Source: Crossaster papposus
Taxonomy: Eukaryota > Echinodermata > Asteroidea > Velatida > Solasteridae
Direction of reading: 5' to 3'
Length of the DNA stretch: 64,000 nt
NCBI GenBank assembly: GCA_037893245.1
Contig: JBAIAA010000818.1
Location: 372,001-436,000, forward strand
Positions 45,604-59,160 of this stretch are shown here, one piece after another (position 1 is the stretch's first letter; the number at the start of each line of letters is the position of its first letter). The notes beneath the pieces are model-generated. The model worked only from the letters and a program-made list of their open reading frames with translations, had not been told where the DNA came from and made no database searches. The position numbers and the translations under genes were made by a program.

Positions 45604-47504
45604 CCCACATTCTACCCTAGTTTAATTTGAGTAATTTGAGTAAAATCGAAAAATCTATCTCGTGAAATTTCTTGTGGAGGTGGCCGGAAGAATCGTGTGC
45701 TTGCACGAGAGGCGCTCTAAGCTTTTCTGGGACCAGCACTAGCAAAATCACGTTTATTAAAGTACTTTTGTAAGTGTATTCTAATCTTTAAAACAATTAA
45801 ATTTGAACCCCAAAATATGTAATTTTTGAGCTGAAGGGAATATAGCCTATAAACTGACGCAAATGCCGTCAGCGCCCTCTCGTGCGTTCGAGCAAACGGC
45901 CTATTTAATTTGATGTATCTTCGATTTGGCAGAGAACCAGACTACATAGCGCCCTGTTAAATTGACATAGCGCTCTCTAGCGGCGAGTATGATTTGGCAT
46001 GCCTTTTAAAAGATTACCGACAGGGCGATTATACAAAAATGCTGCATTTGCAGAGATTCAGAAAAATTGGGATTGTTAACGTTAGAGAAAGGGCATCGAA
46101 ACCTATCATGTACATGTTTATCTTTAGCTTTTTGCCTGAACTATTAACAAGTGGCTGTTGACAAGTATAGTGTTGTGCAGAGTGATATACAATGGGGATT
46201 TAATTGAATTTTCATTGTTTATCAAAGGTAATGGTCATTTGAAACGCTCCTTTTTAAATCCCAAGACAAATGAGAAAGTTTGTTGTAGGCCTATCTCACG
46301 GTGTTGACACAGAGAAGTCTCCGGGCAGCCAAAGGGCGCGCCATGCCGTCGGCCTTTGTGTCTCGGACGCCGGTTGTCGTTATTTTGGCTGTGGTTAATT
46401 TGTCACTGTCGCGCTGGACGACACTTGACACAGAACAGCGCATTTTAAGTTGACTTCAGAAGCTGGGCGTTTGTGGTGTACCGTATCCAGTATCACAGAA
46501 ACTACCTAGGCTATACTATTGGCAATAGTAAAAAAAAAGTTGACCGACCACCACTTTTAAACAAACCCTTTTCCTGGTTATTTTTGTAATTAGAAAAACA
46601 CCTATATTTAGTTTTCGCACTCTTCACGGTTGAGGGACTGAGGTTTGCCTGTTTTGTTTTCAAATAGAGGGCAGGGCCTTTAATCGAACCATGCGGTATC
46701 TCAAAAGCTTTTAGACTCTCAGGAAATGAAGGAAAAACCGCAAATAAAGTTCCATTACCGTCACGGCAAAAATCCTGGGGTTATGTTACCCCTTGTTGAC
46801 CCCGGGTCAAGTGTTATTATCGCCTAATTTTATTTACACATAACAGGCCGCAAGGTGTGTCATTCACCTTGTCTCAAAAATATACACCATTTGCAAACAC
46901 AACTACTGGATTATTATGAAATACCTTACTTGACTGTAATTGAATGTGTCAAGATTTTTGTGAAATTAAAATGTGCACTTCAAAATAAAATCTGAAAATC
47001 ACGCCCATGATAAAATTAATTCTTTATGATGGGTAGGTAAAGTCAAGATTTATGAACGGAAAAGTGTAGTGCTTGGTGGAACTTTTAATAGCAACTTTTA
47101 CAAGGCATAAGAAACCAAATGTGCGCCATGTTAGGGGCCGCGCCAAGGCCGTTACGATAGAGACATCAACAATTATTTTCGTTGACTCCCTCAATAGACT
47201 TTGCACGTGTGTAAATAAAGATTCTTTGAGTTTTTGCAAGGACTTTATACTAGGGTGACTTATTTTTCAGCAACACTTTTCTTTCTTGCAAAATTCTAAG
47301 TGAGTTGGTTGGAGCATGGGTTGGAGCATAGAGAAAGGAAGGTAGGATGGGGGTCTGGGAGCACCAGGGGAAGAGGGATATGCCACAATAGGTGGGGAAA
47401 TAAGCCACTGAATAGGTGGGAGAGTAACCAACCCCCACCCCTAATTATGCCACTCTAGTAAAACGGTATTCGGCCCAACAAAAATATTAACTAAATTGTT
47501 TAAT
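45604..47504. other. Intergenic, nothing recognised
   Basis: AT-rich sequence with a short family A-like trace (ATACACCATTTGCAAACAC near 46881). No gene, RNA gene or further element with clear ends was seen. Confidence 0.5.
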
Positions 47505-48230
47505 ATAAACACCTCACCAAAAGTAAGTCCCCCTCTCAACAGTTCGTCATAAGTCATAACATCGTCAGGTAAAACATTTTACCAATCAAACTTAGTTAAA
47601 AATAATCCTATGACTGTTCCTAAATGTTGTTTGAAAATAAAAGATGTCCATAACTTCATGGCTGAATGAGCTCAAATGAATGACAAAAACTGCCCTTCTC
47701 AAAAGTTTATGAATGGCTTCTTACTAATGGAAAAAACACCTGTGGTTGAATGCAGTTTAAAATACCCACCAAGTGTACATTACTCTAATCTGTAATCAAT
47801 TCAGGATCATTCAACCATGCAAATCCCTTTCTTGGCTCAGAGCTTAGCACAGTGAGATGTTAGGGGATCAGTCCCATTCCTTGTCGCAATACACCTTGCA
47901 GTTGACAAGCATAGGCCTACTGATTTTCTTTCTTGTTCTATTATGCCCAGACTGTCTGATCAAGACAGGGCCATTGCCATTGGTCTTTTACAAACTAATA
48001 CCCCTGTGAAGCAGGTGGCAGATCAACTTTTGTGACTTTTGAGAAGGGCAGTTTTTGTCATTAATTTGAGCTCATTCAGCCATGAAGTCATGGACATCTT
48101 TTAGTTTTAAACAACACTTAGGAAACAGTCAAAGGATTATTTCTAACTAAGTTTGATTGGTAAAATGTTTTATCTGACGATGTTATGACGAATTGTTGAG
48201 AGGGGGACTTACTTTTGGTGAGGTGTTTAT
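47505..48230. repeat. Foldback element with about 195-bp inverted arms
   Basis: The left arm starts AAACACCTCACCAAAAGTAA and the right arm ends TTACTTTTGGTGAGGTGTTT. Matching continues inward for about 195 bp, through GCCCTTCTCAAAAG (left) and CTTTTGAGAAGGGC (right). About 320 bp of unique sequence lies between the arms. A TA dinucleotide borders each end. Long arms with an AAAAGTA motif near the tip recall Tc1/mariner derivatives, but no transposase remains. Confidence 0.85.
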
Positions 48231-50280
48231 TAATCTCAAACCTGAAGTTTCGAGGGTCGAAACTGAAGCTTGGAAAATTACTCATATTTCATAACTCTGT
48301 CAAACATTATCAGATTTGGACATTATTTTTGTATCTCATTTTAAAGTGTAAGTTGTATCTTTCAAACCTATACTGCTGGTTGCACATTCTATGTTGTATC
48401 ACTCCATTCTATTTTGTTTGCATTTTTGAGACACACTGTTTAGGGCCTCTCTCCATTATTAAACATTGACGGGTGGGAGATTACAACCTTCACGCGGTCC
48501 ACCCTGTCTCCACTATGTCATCAAACCGGCTCATCACATATCATGGAGCAATAAACTAGTTGCTCCATGATCATACGAAAGAAGAAGAATTAGTTAACAA
48601 GACAACTTCCTTGGGTGGTACGCTGACAACGCCGAACGTGCTTCATTAACAACTCGTAAAAGTATTAGGCGTTTAGACCGTCAATCTCTGTTGACTTGTC
48701 GATAGAGCGTTCCAATGTTATGTAAACTATTAATTACAACCCTGTCGGGGACTCTCCAGGTTCGCCTTAATTGTTCTAGGGAGACGTCAGTCTGTCTGTG
48801 AAAAACCGTGGGAAAAGCTATAAAAAACATGGAGTAAATCTGTCAACACGTTAAGGTAATTGAGATAGTTGGAAATCTAGGGACCCTCCCAGGAGCACTA
48901 GTTGTGTGCGGCCGGTGTCTATGGAATTGCACACCAGCAAATAGACTTTCATAGACCCCAAGGATAAATACGTCAACTTTCGACATTTGAGGAGGGAAAA
49001 TTATTGAAACTCTTTAAGGTGTTTGAGACACGCATGAAATTAAAACTAATTTCATCATCTTTGAGATTTTGTTCAAGTTTGTGATGGGGCTAAAGGATTA
49101 CTTTTGAGAGAAAATTCCAAACTGATGCTTAGACATATTATTATTTATTTTTTTTTGGCCAAGAAATAAAAACAGTACAATGACAAAGTTATACAGCTGT
49201 ATATGAAAATATTGTAAGTATAAAGTAACAATGCGATCAAAATAACAGAAACAATAAGTTTGAATAGCAAAACTAAATGATTCAAGAGGTAAAGGGGATT
49301 ATAGCTGGGGTCAGTGGGGAATGGGGTTATCGGATGAAAACTGGAAGGAAAATGAGGAGTAAATTATGCAGTGGGGATTGGTGAAGGATGGAAGTGGTCG
49401 AGGAGAAGATTGGTGGAGGAGGGGAGAGGTTGAGGAGGGGAGTGGTCTAGGGAGAGGGAGTATTGTGAGTGGGTGGGGTAGGTGAGTGTCGAGTGGGTGG
49501 GGGTTTACGGAGGAAAACGAAGGGAAATGGGGAGTAAATAATGTGGTGTTTGTTTTGGGTTTTTTTTTTGGGGGGGAGGGGAGGGGAGGGGGGGGGGGAG
49601 GGGAGGGGGAGTCAGACAAATGATAAAAGATTGAGGGGTGGGATCCAAACAAAGACAAGAAAACATTTCAAGCCGGCCAGGGTAGGCGAAAGTGTACTTA
49701 AACACTGTAGCCCTAAAGCCTGCCTACCCAACCTTGAAATGTCTACATACAATTACTATATATCAAATTAAAATATATTTAAATTAAAACAATACATTTG
49801 ATATACAAAATCTGTAATTTACATACATTGCAAATTAGAATTAAATTCAAATTTTGAATTAGGAGCGTCCCGCTCCTAATTCGTGGGGTCCCAGCATGGA
49901 GCGATTGGCGCAATGATAAAAACCACTTTTTAACAATAAACAAAATCAAATATATATTTGTATTTATTTACACGGTCTTCCTTTAAAATTTGTTCGGACA
50001 ACGACAACTTTAAGTGGCGTGGAACCTCAATTCCCAGTGTGATATTGGGGGTCGTGCATTCAATGCACTGTTGTGGCACCAATCTGAACGTTCACCGCGC
50101 CGACTAGATACAGCCGAGAATTTCATGACGGCTGGAAATGCCTATATATATGAATACCGCCGAGTCAAACGTAAACAACTTGTTTTTTGTCTGTCTCAGT
50201 TTTCTCGGAAACGGTATAGGACATTCGGTTGGTTTTCTTTTCAACCAGATGTTTGAAATAGGATAAGTAAACAATCTAAA
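48231..50280. other. Intergenic with G-rich purine tract
   Basis: A strongly asymmetric GGGGAGG tract occupies about 49390-49612, ending in a run of G (49568-49600). The complementary strand is a long CT/C tract. It explains the proline/serine-rich open frames on the minus strand. No gene was recognised. Confidence 0.55.
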
Positions 50281-50399
50281 AACATGACATTTTCGGGGAT
50301 TTCAGGACTTGAGAGTAAATCCAATTAACCCTTTTATGGTTTTACCTTTCAAAACCTTTTAAAATCTGCTTAATGGGCAAAATGGCTATCAATAAGCAT

Positions 50400-50715
50400 G
50401 AACCTTTCAAAACGCTCCAGAATTTTTTGCTACTGCACTACTACACCTTTCAAAACCTTTTGAAAGTTTTGGGTTTGTTCAGAGAGTTGTTTTACCTTTC
50501 GAAATCTTTCATAGGTTCCTTTTGTCAGACAGTTTTCTCACCTTTCAAAGCCCTTCAGTCCAGAAACTTGAAAGGTATTGTTTTTCTCACACCAGTTTGT
50601 TCAGAGAGTTGTTTTACCTTTCAAAACCTTTCATAGGTTCCTTTTGTCAGACAGCTTTCTCACCTTTCAAAACCTTTCAGTCCAGAAAACATGAAAGGTT
50701 TTGAAAGGTCTGACA
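50400..50715. repeat. Imperfect tandem repeat, 122-bp period plus CTTTCAAAACC motif
   Basis: The block starting GTTCAGAGAGTTGTTTTACC recurs at 50477 and 50599, a period of 122 bp. Within and around it ACCTTTCAAAACCTTTC is reiterated, and its inverse GAAAGGTTTTGAAAGGT closes the array near 50695-50708. The frame across it is open but has no recognisable product. Confidence 0.75.
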
Positions 50716-53700
50716 GCTCTATGGTAACTGCACTACACATGTATAAACCCCCACCTTTTAACCCCCCCCCCCCCCCTTTCCCCCATAATGCAGACGTTTG
50801 CGGTGCAGAAATAAAACAAAATGTCGAGTCTTCTAACTTTCCAACAAAATGATTATCTTTATCTTTATCTTTATTTCATTTTTCGGGATATACAAAATTA
50901 CTGAATTAGAGAACAATTACAAATAACAAACACTGATCAAGAAACATAACAAAAAACATAACAGAAGACAATATCCAAATAGCTCCCGCAGGATTACCCA
51001 AAAGAAACAAGTTTCTGTCGAGGGGCTCTCCAATTAAAAAGACAAATACCACATAAAAGCATTATCATGTTTATGCACCACTTTGATTTGCTTATGGAGA
51101 TAGTAAACGTGCAAGTTACATGGCATGATAAATTACGTCATGGACTCTGCAATGCAATTTAACATTTCCAACACCTTTTTTGTGACCTATCCACGGCAAA
51201 AAGGGGCTCTGCGAACATGGAGCTCCATGCTGATAATGACTAGTTATAATCCCTTTATCCGACGGCCGGGTATGTAAGATCCGACCTCTCTAGAAAAACC
51301 CCACAAAACAACAAATCTCGCCCCAATCTATAATTATGGCCATCGCACTATATACTGACAGTCAACTCTATCCTGAAAGATCAGTACTGACGCGAGCTCA
51401 AAAGGTTAAGAAAATTCAGATTTGTTTTATGGGAATCATTCGGCATACTTGCCATGCGCACTTTTTCACAAACAATTAGGAATTCCCTGTGGTTTAACTT
51501 CTGGAGACGTCCGATTTTAAACCGAGGCGCATGGACGCGCATGGTTTGGCAATCAGTACGGCGGTCACTTCAGTACGAAAATTCAAAGACAAATTTCCCC
51601 AGAAGGAACCAGGGGAAAGTCCAAATTTTTGGTAAAAATGTGAGATGTTTGGGTTTTAAAGTGAACCTGCACAGTACAGCGAGTATCGAGTATCAAGCTG
51701 AAAGATTCCCACGAAAACAAAAACATTATTTGTTTCGCTCGCTTCGGTACGGTACACGAGGCTTCGAGCATGGAGTCTCAAGTCTGTGGCCAGAAACACG
51801 CCACCCCCGATGTGGTGTTATTCACGGGTCATCCGCGATCACGAGTCAATGTTGTTAGTAAAACAGTTAGGCCTATCATGAAGGAATGGCCCTATACAAA
51901 CAGATTAATGATTTTCTTGATTGGTTAATCACGGGGTGCCCATCGCAGATCGCTTCTGTTGGCGCTTGGCGTGAGTTGTCGGGTGGTCGGTAATTATTTA
52001 TGGCATGAAGCTGAAGATTATTTTGCTAACAATGTGCGAACATGGATGGATCTTTCCCCTTTGAGACCATTTTTGTATTTAATTTAGCTGAGTATCAGAA
52101 AATTATTTTCTTAGGAACAGATTTTGGCAACTTTCTACTGACCCGTGTCATATCTTGCTTCATATTACTGAGTATAGGTTCTTGAAGATTGTTTTGCCCG
52201 TGTAAAACAATGAAGGTAGGAAAGCCTGTCCCAATGCATGGAAGTCCGACTGTCCCCCCCCCCCCCCTCCCCCCCCCCCCCCCCCTCTCCACCCCCTCCC
52301 TCTTCCCTCTTCTGCCACAATAAATTCATACGTACATGTACACGAGGGGGATACCTGAACTATAGTGACTTTTCTGCAGGAAGGTTCGTGTGGATTTACG
52401 ACTTCAGTTATATGAGATGTTCCTTGCTCTATGACCCAGGGCCCGTACCTTTCCTACCTTCATGTTTCAAGCATACAACATCGATCTAGACATTCAAAGG
52501 GATCGTTATCTAAAATGTGATGGAGCCACTTATCCAAACAACAACAGCCTAATCCTATCCTCAACAAACTCGCACTTAATAAAAGTCCTCCGCCCCAATA
52601 TACCTTTTCACCCTAATGGAAATGAGGCCCATGAGGCGAACATGTGCGGGGGTCCAATTATTCGGGTCATTTTCTATTAATTTGTTGGTTTTTTTCTTGA
52701 GATGCCTTGAAAGTCGTCAGAAGAATATTATATTTAGCCTGATTTTTTGTTTATGCATTGCACCCTCGAACTCGAAGGTATAAATGTGCACCCCTTAAAC
52801 CCTATAGGTTAAAATATGCGCTCTATGTGCTGCTATTGTATCAATAGTGTGCAAAATTGAACCTTTATTTCTGAGAGTGTTGACAGTTTAAAAGGTTCCT
52901 GTAGTAATAGGGATTCTCAGTCCATTGAAAAATCGCCCGTTGGTTTTTGTTGTTGTTTTTTGTCCACTTCGAGCGAGAAAAACAAAACACGAACGCAGAC
53001 GGCTGTTCAGTCCCGGTGTTCAATGTTTTTCAACATTGCTTGTGTTTTAACGAAGTGCCTGATTGATGTAAACAAGTTCCGTTCGAAAGATTTTTGACGA
53101 AACTTCAAACGTCAATGAACTCAAACTGAGAGCCTATACCTCAATTCCAAACAATATTAACTTGTTTACTATCCCAGAACGTCCTGCCCGACTAAAGATT
53201 CGCGACTCTTTGGTTAAATGCCAAAAATAACTAGCCACTATTGTAATAGTCCATAAGCGCGCGGTTCCTTTTGTGTCATAGATTGTAAGAAAATGTAGAT
53301 GTTTGTAGCAGTTCGCGTTTCGACACCACCTGCGTCTACCAATTCTCTGCAAGCTGATTGGTCGAGAGAACACTTTGGACAGATGTTTAAATCGCAAGAA
53401 TGTTACAATCTTGGCTAGCGTCCCTATATGGGCTTCAACCGTGGGAACGCTTTGAAGAAAAAATAGGAATTTGGGGTTTTATTTTACATTGATCTAAACT
53501 AGATCTCTTCTCTCAAAGGCAATTCTTTTGAGTTTCTTAATCCGATGCAAGCCGAACAATATTTAGGTTAAATCTGCGATTGTAAATTCAAAAGGCTTTT
53601 TTGACCAGAGGTAATTTTAAGAGGAGTGAATTGACAAGGGGATGGGGAGCAATTACGAAAAAAACACCAAATAACACTTTCGCGGTAATCCCCATGACCC

Positions 53701-55822
53701 ACGAATCCTAAATAGAACCACAAGTTACATTCAATCGGGCACATTTGGCCCTATGTATAAACATTATGTAATATTTTAAATGTTTAATGCAGCGAATTGC
53801 CAATACTTTAAGTTAATTTGAAGAGAAAAAAACTTCTAAGAATTTGTTCAGCGTACTAAAAAAAAATTGCTAAATTCTCAGGTGTCGCTACAGATTTATA
53901 TAAGACAAAATTGTAGAATTTACAATTAATACAATTATGTTAAAGTGGTTCTTTTTCAAAATTAATATGAAATAGAACCATCTTGTTCCTTTTATACAGA
54001 CTAATTAAACTTTGTAAATGCAGGTTTTAGTATGTTTCCTTGGGGGACATCCTCAGGATTCACCCCTCCCTTTTTTTCCCCCCCCCCCCCCCCCACCCCC
54101 AACAAATTAGGACCAGCAGAATTAAAGCGTACCAAAAAAAAAATCACCTTAAAGTAACATTCTCATGACATCTTGTCATTTTGTTTTATTCAACATCTCT
54201 AAATAACAAATACAAAGTATCCATATGTACTTTCTCATAATTTACTTGTCCAATTCGAAGAATCTTGGCAATTTCACCAAATAAAATTCTATCACCAATC
54301 TTTTTTATAATTTTGATCTTTAAGCACACTGGGCTATATGTGAATACAGGCTGGAGAGTAATAAGATTAATAAGATTATATATTAACACATTTTAATTTT
54401 AAATAAAAAAAAAATTACGAGCTACTGTTTCTAAGTTTGATAAAATACGGTGCCAAATAAGGTAAAAAACAACAAATTTATAATATAAAAACCGACTTCA
54501 TGCCTTTGATTGTACAATCAATAATGGAAACTAATAGATAAACCAATTAAAAAATTCCATTACATTTCCTACAGGTAATTATAACATTACTGAAAAAGGA
54601 TCATTCAAAAACTTATTTACATGAATCAAACTTTGATTTGTTGGTTATTTTCCAATAATTATTGTATTAAAAAACTGACGGGCTCAATTATAATTCTTTG
54701 ATTTTGCTTTTATCTCCAATAAAACTATCTGAAGCAACTGGAGCTCAGATTTTTTCTTTAAAGAGAGTGAAGCGAATAAAAGGTGCGACTCAATCATTTT
54801 AAACTACTAATAAAAAAAAAAGCGTTAGATTTAAACAAGATAAAAATATGTAATTGACATTTAGGATCTGCACGGGTTGTCCGAAACACATTTCGTGTCT
54901 CTAAAGATTCCTTGCCTTTTCTACTTCACTTTGAAGAAGTTCAAGTTCACAATAAAATTACAAATCGCATTCCTTGCAATTTTTAAACATAATGCATCTC
55001 AGAAACTTTCCAAGACTTTTCCTCATGCTCGCGGCCTCTGGAGAGACAAATTGAATTAATAAACATGCATGTACAACAAGCCAATGTTGTACAAAAAATA
55101 AAAATAAAAATTCCATCGTTCGTTTTTCGTAGTATATTTAGCTTAAAAGTCAGAAAGTCTCGTTTCTTCCCTGGGGTAGGGGGAACCAAGAGTTTGTTAG
55201 GCATTAAAGATCCCTCCCCCAACATAACAAAAGTGTTGTCAATTTTATAAAAACGACCATTTAAAAAAAATTGACTTATTTTTAAGTCACATTTCCGCAA
55301 GTCAAAATGTTTAAATACAACTATGTATGACAGGTGCTCTGAAAATAAATTCACCAGAAATTGGGCAAATTCAGAAACTAAATCTTTTTTTCCGAGTGGG
55401 AAAAAACCAAAACTTAAAATTAAACAAGTTTATGTGAAAACAGTCAATTTGTTTTCCACATTTACTGTTTTAACATAAATTATGATTGTATATCAAGCAT
55501 TTCCTTTTTGTGTATACAAACGAGTAGTCATGCAGATTGGTGCAAAATTTGATAGAATTGTTCACAAGTTTGATGATAAAAAGCATGAAATTTAAGTCAT
55601 AATGATGAAGATTTTCATCATTGGAAAAAATATAAAATAACAAGCAATGGCGGCCATTTTGAACATATTCTACTTTTTTTTTCAAAGGAAAAATCTGCGA
55701 TGGCCCTATTGCCAAACATCTTGCTCATAACATACTCTGTGCCAAATTCCATGTTTAAAAAAAAATGATTAAACAATGTTTTACACCAATCTGTCTGACA
55801 AGTGAACAATTTCCACTTTTAG
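50716..55822. other. Gene-poor AT-rich region with pyrimidine and poly-C tracts
   Basis: It contains (CTTTAT)n near 50850-50870, a C/CT tract at 52252-52312 and a poly-C tract at about 54078-54094. The 54.1-55.8 kb part is very AT-rich and may include the 3' UTR of the first nanos gene. A 134-codon frame at 51454-51855 matches no family known to me. No supported gene. Confidence 0.5.
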
Positions 55823-57173
55823 TTACATAAATAGTTCGTTAATAGTCGTTTGGCACGACTGGGTTTGTGTGCGCTTTCTGCCTGTGGATGTGCGCGCTGT
55901 CTTCAGTGGTGCAGGGGGCACTTCCCCTTTGGTCGTCGGACAGTACTTGATGGTGTGGGCGTAATCCCCACTGGCCCCGCAGAGGGGGCAAGTGTAAGCC
56001 CGCAGAATCGGACAAGTGATCTTGCTGTCGTCGTCCTTCAGGACGTGGGATGCATAAACCATCTCGCTTTCGCCATTGTTCTTGCAGAACACGCACCATG
56101 TTGGGGTGCTGCGGGGCTTGCCTGCTGACAGGAGCCGACTGGTGGAGCGCAGTCCCCTCTGTCTGTCCTCCAGCATGGCTGCCTCCATGCCAAAGGGCGC
56201 ATAGGGCGAGAGGTCGTCCCGGCCATTCTTGCGGAAATCGGTGAAGACGTCTTCAACCATAGCAGCCCGCATCTGGGTGGTGTCGCAGCACTCTGGCTCA
56301 GATTTCCCGCAAAACCTGCTGACTAGCTGGGACAGTCCTAGGTAGTCGTGGTAGGGTTTGAATGTTCTGATGCTGGATGGGCCGTTTGTGGGTGGCCACA
56401 TACTGCTGCTGCTACCATTCACCTTTAAAACAAAATATATATATATAAATGGAGCCAGGATAATTGTTGGGGTAACCAGGTTCTCAAGTAAAATCCTGGG
56501 GACATTTTAGACAAATTGACAAATTTCCTCAGAAAATTACAAGGTAGCTAGAACTTAAGAAACCGAAGAAACATAGATATGTGCATTTCATTTGTTTCGT
56601 TTTTTTTAAGAAGGCAAGCACCTTTTATTAAAGAAAAATGTAGAACAATGTCTGGTTTTAAAATTTAAATTTAAAGTTTGCATTCACTTTGTGTGGCTCA
56701 CAAAAAGTCCAGTAATTTCACACGTTTATGGGGGCTATACAAACATTTTTGTTATTAAAGAATATTGCAAACTTTCACCTGACCTGGCTGGGTTGCCAAG
56801 AATAGATCATGTATAGTATAGAATTAGAAACAGTCCCAACTGAATTAAATTTTGTTAAAACCTGTAGTATCACTCTTTTACTAGTTTTAGTAAACTTCCA
56901 ACTACAATCTTTTCAAACACTATTTCTATAGTTTAGAAAAAAATACGTCAAAACTAAATATCTAAATATCTAAATTTTAAAATAGGCTATTCGGTTGACC
57001 GCGTCCGAGTATTGCGTTAGGCCGACCATGGCCGACTGCATTCTTCAAAATCTTTCAGAATCCAATTTCGAAGGACAACAATTGTTTCAAAATATGGAAT
57101 TAATACTTACATCCCATTGACCAGGGCCTGGCGTGCGACCAAAGTCAGTGCTGAAGTCAAATTTGCTTGCCAT
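55823..57173 (-). CDS. nanos: Nanos-family RNA-binding translational repressor (two exons)
   Basis: Nanos proteins repress mRNAs in germline precursors with Pumilio and the CCR4-NOT deadenylase. Exon 1 is 57173-57111 (21 codons from ATG) and exon 2 is 56422-55823, joined in phase 0 through GTAAGT and TTTTAAAG, for 220 residues. Two CCHC knuckles fit the family exactly: C131, C134, H147, C158 and C166, C169, H177, C182 (C-x2-C-x12-H-x10-C, then C-x2-C-x7-H-x4-C). FKPYHDYLGLSQLV at 42-55 matches the CNOT1-interacting motif of vertebrate Nanos, with Tyr in place of the usual Trp. After the fingers comes [14 protein letters not shown], shared with the paralogue at 60468. The large exon alone starts at GTG and is not a complete frame. 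Confidence 0.93.
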
Positions 57174-57339
57174 GTTTGCAAATAGGTTTTCAAATTAAAT
57201 AGCTTTTTTACTTTCAAGTTTCAGTAATTTTGTTGTCTACACTCTCAGTCTCCGTGGATAAAACTAACGACCTAGTTTACCACGTGCAGCTGATAAGTGT
57301 AAATAATACGCAATTCAAGTAGGCGTGGCTGTTTCAATT

Positions 57340-57460
57340 ATGTTCCAATCAATGCCGTGTCCGTGACACCACTTTTGCTTTACATCCAATCAAATTAAAT
57401 TAATCCCCCAAATACTAACATAACAGGGATTGGAAGTCGTGGCTATCAACCAATCACTTG
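57340..57460 (-). promoter_or_regulatory. CCAAT-box cluster upstream of nanos
   Basis: Four CCAAT pentamers lie about 170-280 bp upstream of the nanos ATG: CCAATC at about 57346, 57387 and 57447, and ATTGG (inverse) at about 57427. CCAATCAAATT at 57387 is repeated as CCAATCAAATT upstream of the second nanos gene (about 61241). NF-Y binding is a plausible inference. An E-box CACGTG is at about 57280. Confidence 0.4.
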
Positions 57461-57844
57461 CAGGCAAAGGTATGAATAGCAAAATAGCAATAGGCCGCAG
57501 TAATTCTATTCATAAATTTGATTTGTTCTTTAGTCCCTTGGAGCGATTACTTTATAGAATTAGAACCCTGGTATCTGATGTTTTGTTGGAGACTTGAAAT
57601 GCGTAGCTTATTATAAGTTTTTTTTTATCTCACAAGGTATGCGCAGTGAAACTACATTGTATGTCTGTGCACATTTACGTCATCAATACCAAAAATACTT
57701 CTCTTTGTCAATAGCCAGTTTGGATTATTCCATTAAATTGTGGGTTGGAGAAGTGGAAGATTCTGATAAAATTCTGATAAAATGGCCTTAATTGCTTCAA
57801 CAGAAAGTAGATTCGTACATCTTTACTGAATTCTTCCCCGTTGT

Positions 57845-57850
57845 TAGAGT

Positions 57851-57890
<40 letters not shown>

Positions 57891-58100
57891 GTACGCAGGA
57901 TTTGTTATGGGGGGGATGCGAATTTGTACTGATGGGACCAAAAATGGGACCAACATTTTTCGTGTGCCTGTAGTACAGTTATTTCTACATCAAAATACCA
58001 TTATTTATCCGGAAAATGTGGACCTTTTAGTAATTTTTTTTTTTTGGGGGGGGGGGGGGGTTCGTACGCACCCCCCTGCGTACGGGCCTGGGGGGGGTCA
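57845..58100. repeat. Poly-G tracts with inverted CGTACGC motifs
   Basis: A run of about 38 G (57851-57888) is followed by GCCGTACGCAGG. A second run near 58043-58060 is followed by GTACGCACCCCCCTGCGTAC. The G runs and the GTACGC motifs suggest a degraded element with unstable homopolymer ends. Lengths are uncertain. Confidence 0.6.
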
Positions 58101-59160
58101 TTGAAAACGTCATTACTTAATTTGTGGGACAACTTTCTAAAAATACACACCGTTTTTTCTGCCTTAAATATTTACTTTGCATAGCCCAAGCCACTGGCCT
58201 AGAACCAATCTTATATTCTCCTTGCTTCATTTATTCAGAAGCATATTTATCGTTTTCCATAAAAAAATTGCAGGGAAAATAGAGTTTTAACAGACCTTTT
58301 TTTCAAATAATGTAATGCAATATACTCCAAGAACGTCACTATAAAAAGAAGCCAAAAGACATTGGTTAATTCCGATTAAAATAGTTAATTCACAAATAAT
58401 AAAATGAAACACAACACATATGAATGCTGTCCTGGAAAATATTTGTTTTAGCATTTATTCAAATTGAAGACATTAATTTACATTTATCACTGACCTTACA
58501 AAAATCTACATGATTTTTACATGTACTTTCAATTTAAAAAAATGTAAAGACCCCAATGTGGCATAATCTAAATGATCAACATTTGCTAAAATTGGAAGTC
58601 AATGAAATACTTGTGAATAAAATAGAGAATATGGCGGTATAAAAATGGTAAACGAATTAATTATCATTTTAAAATCCTTTGCATGCAATTTTCATCAATA
58701 CAGATTTGCGCATACTATCATGATCAAGTACAATTTAAACAATCACTTTTTAAAACGGCTGAAATTATTCATTTTTTTAATTTACAACATTTACAATTTA
58801 TCATTTAGAATACATTTTGCTGCTAAAGACACTTATGTGACATCTACATACCTGACAAGGTTACATAATTCTAACCACATTAAAACATCTATTTTCATAA
58901 TCCATGTGGTTTTGTATGGTTGTTCACCAATGTTAGCACAGTTATTCATCAATCGATTTTGTCAATCCCAGCATTGTTGTTTAAGTTTTGAGAGCATTTG
59001 GAAGAACTTTTGTTACAATGTGTATAAAGAATTACAGCACCGGAAATGGTTAAATACAATGTATATCTTTTGAACAAAACCTACTTCCAGATTCTATTTT
59101 TGGACATTCATGTGCTAAATTACATAAAAGCTCGAATATTTGGTAAGAACAAATTAATGG

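Noticed and set aside
44849-45608. Overlapping frames of 100-170 codons on both strands
   Set aside because: All fall in the self-complementary GC-rich element at 44874-45603. They overlap each other and match no known family.
49311-49705. Proline/serine-rich minus-strand frames
   Set aside because: They are direct translations of the GGGGAGG-type low-complexity tract, with no evidence of a gene.
51454-51858. 134-codon plus-strand frame starting at ATG
   Set aside because: No family resemblance, no splice or promoter context; the composition is basic without periodic structure. Probably chance.
58645-59073. 142-codon plus-strand frame between the nanos genes
   Set aside because: Very AT-rich, rich in Ile/Asn/Phe as expected for chance frames in such DNA, with no recognisable domain.
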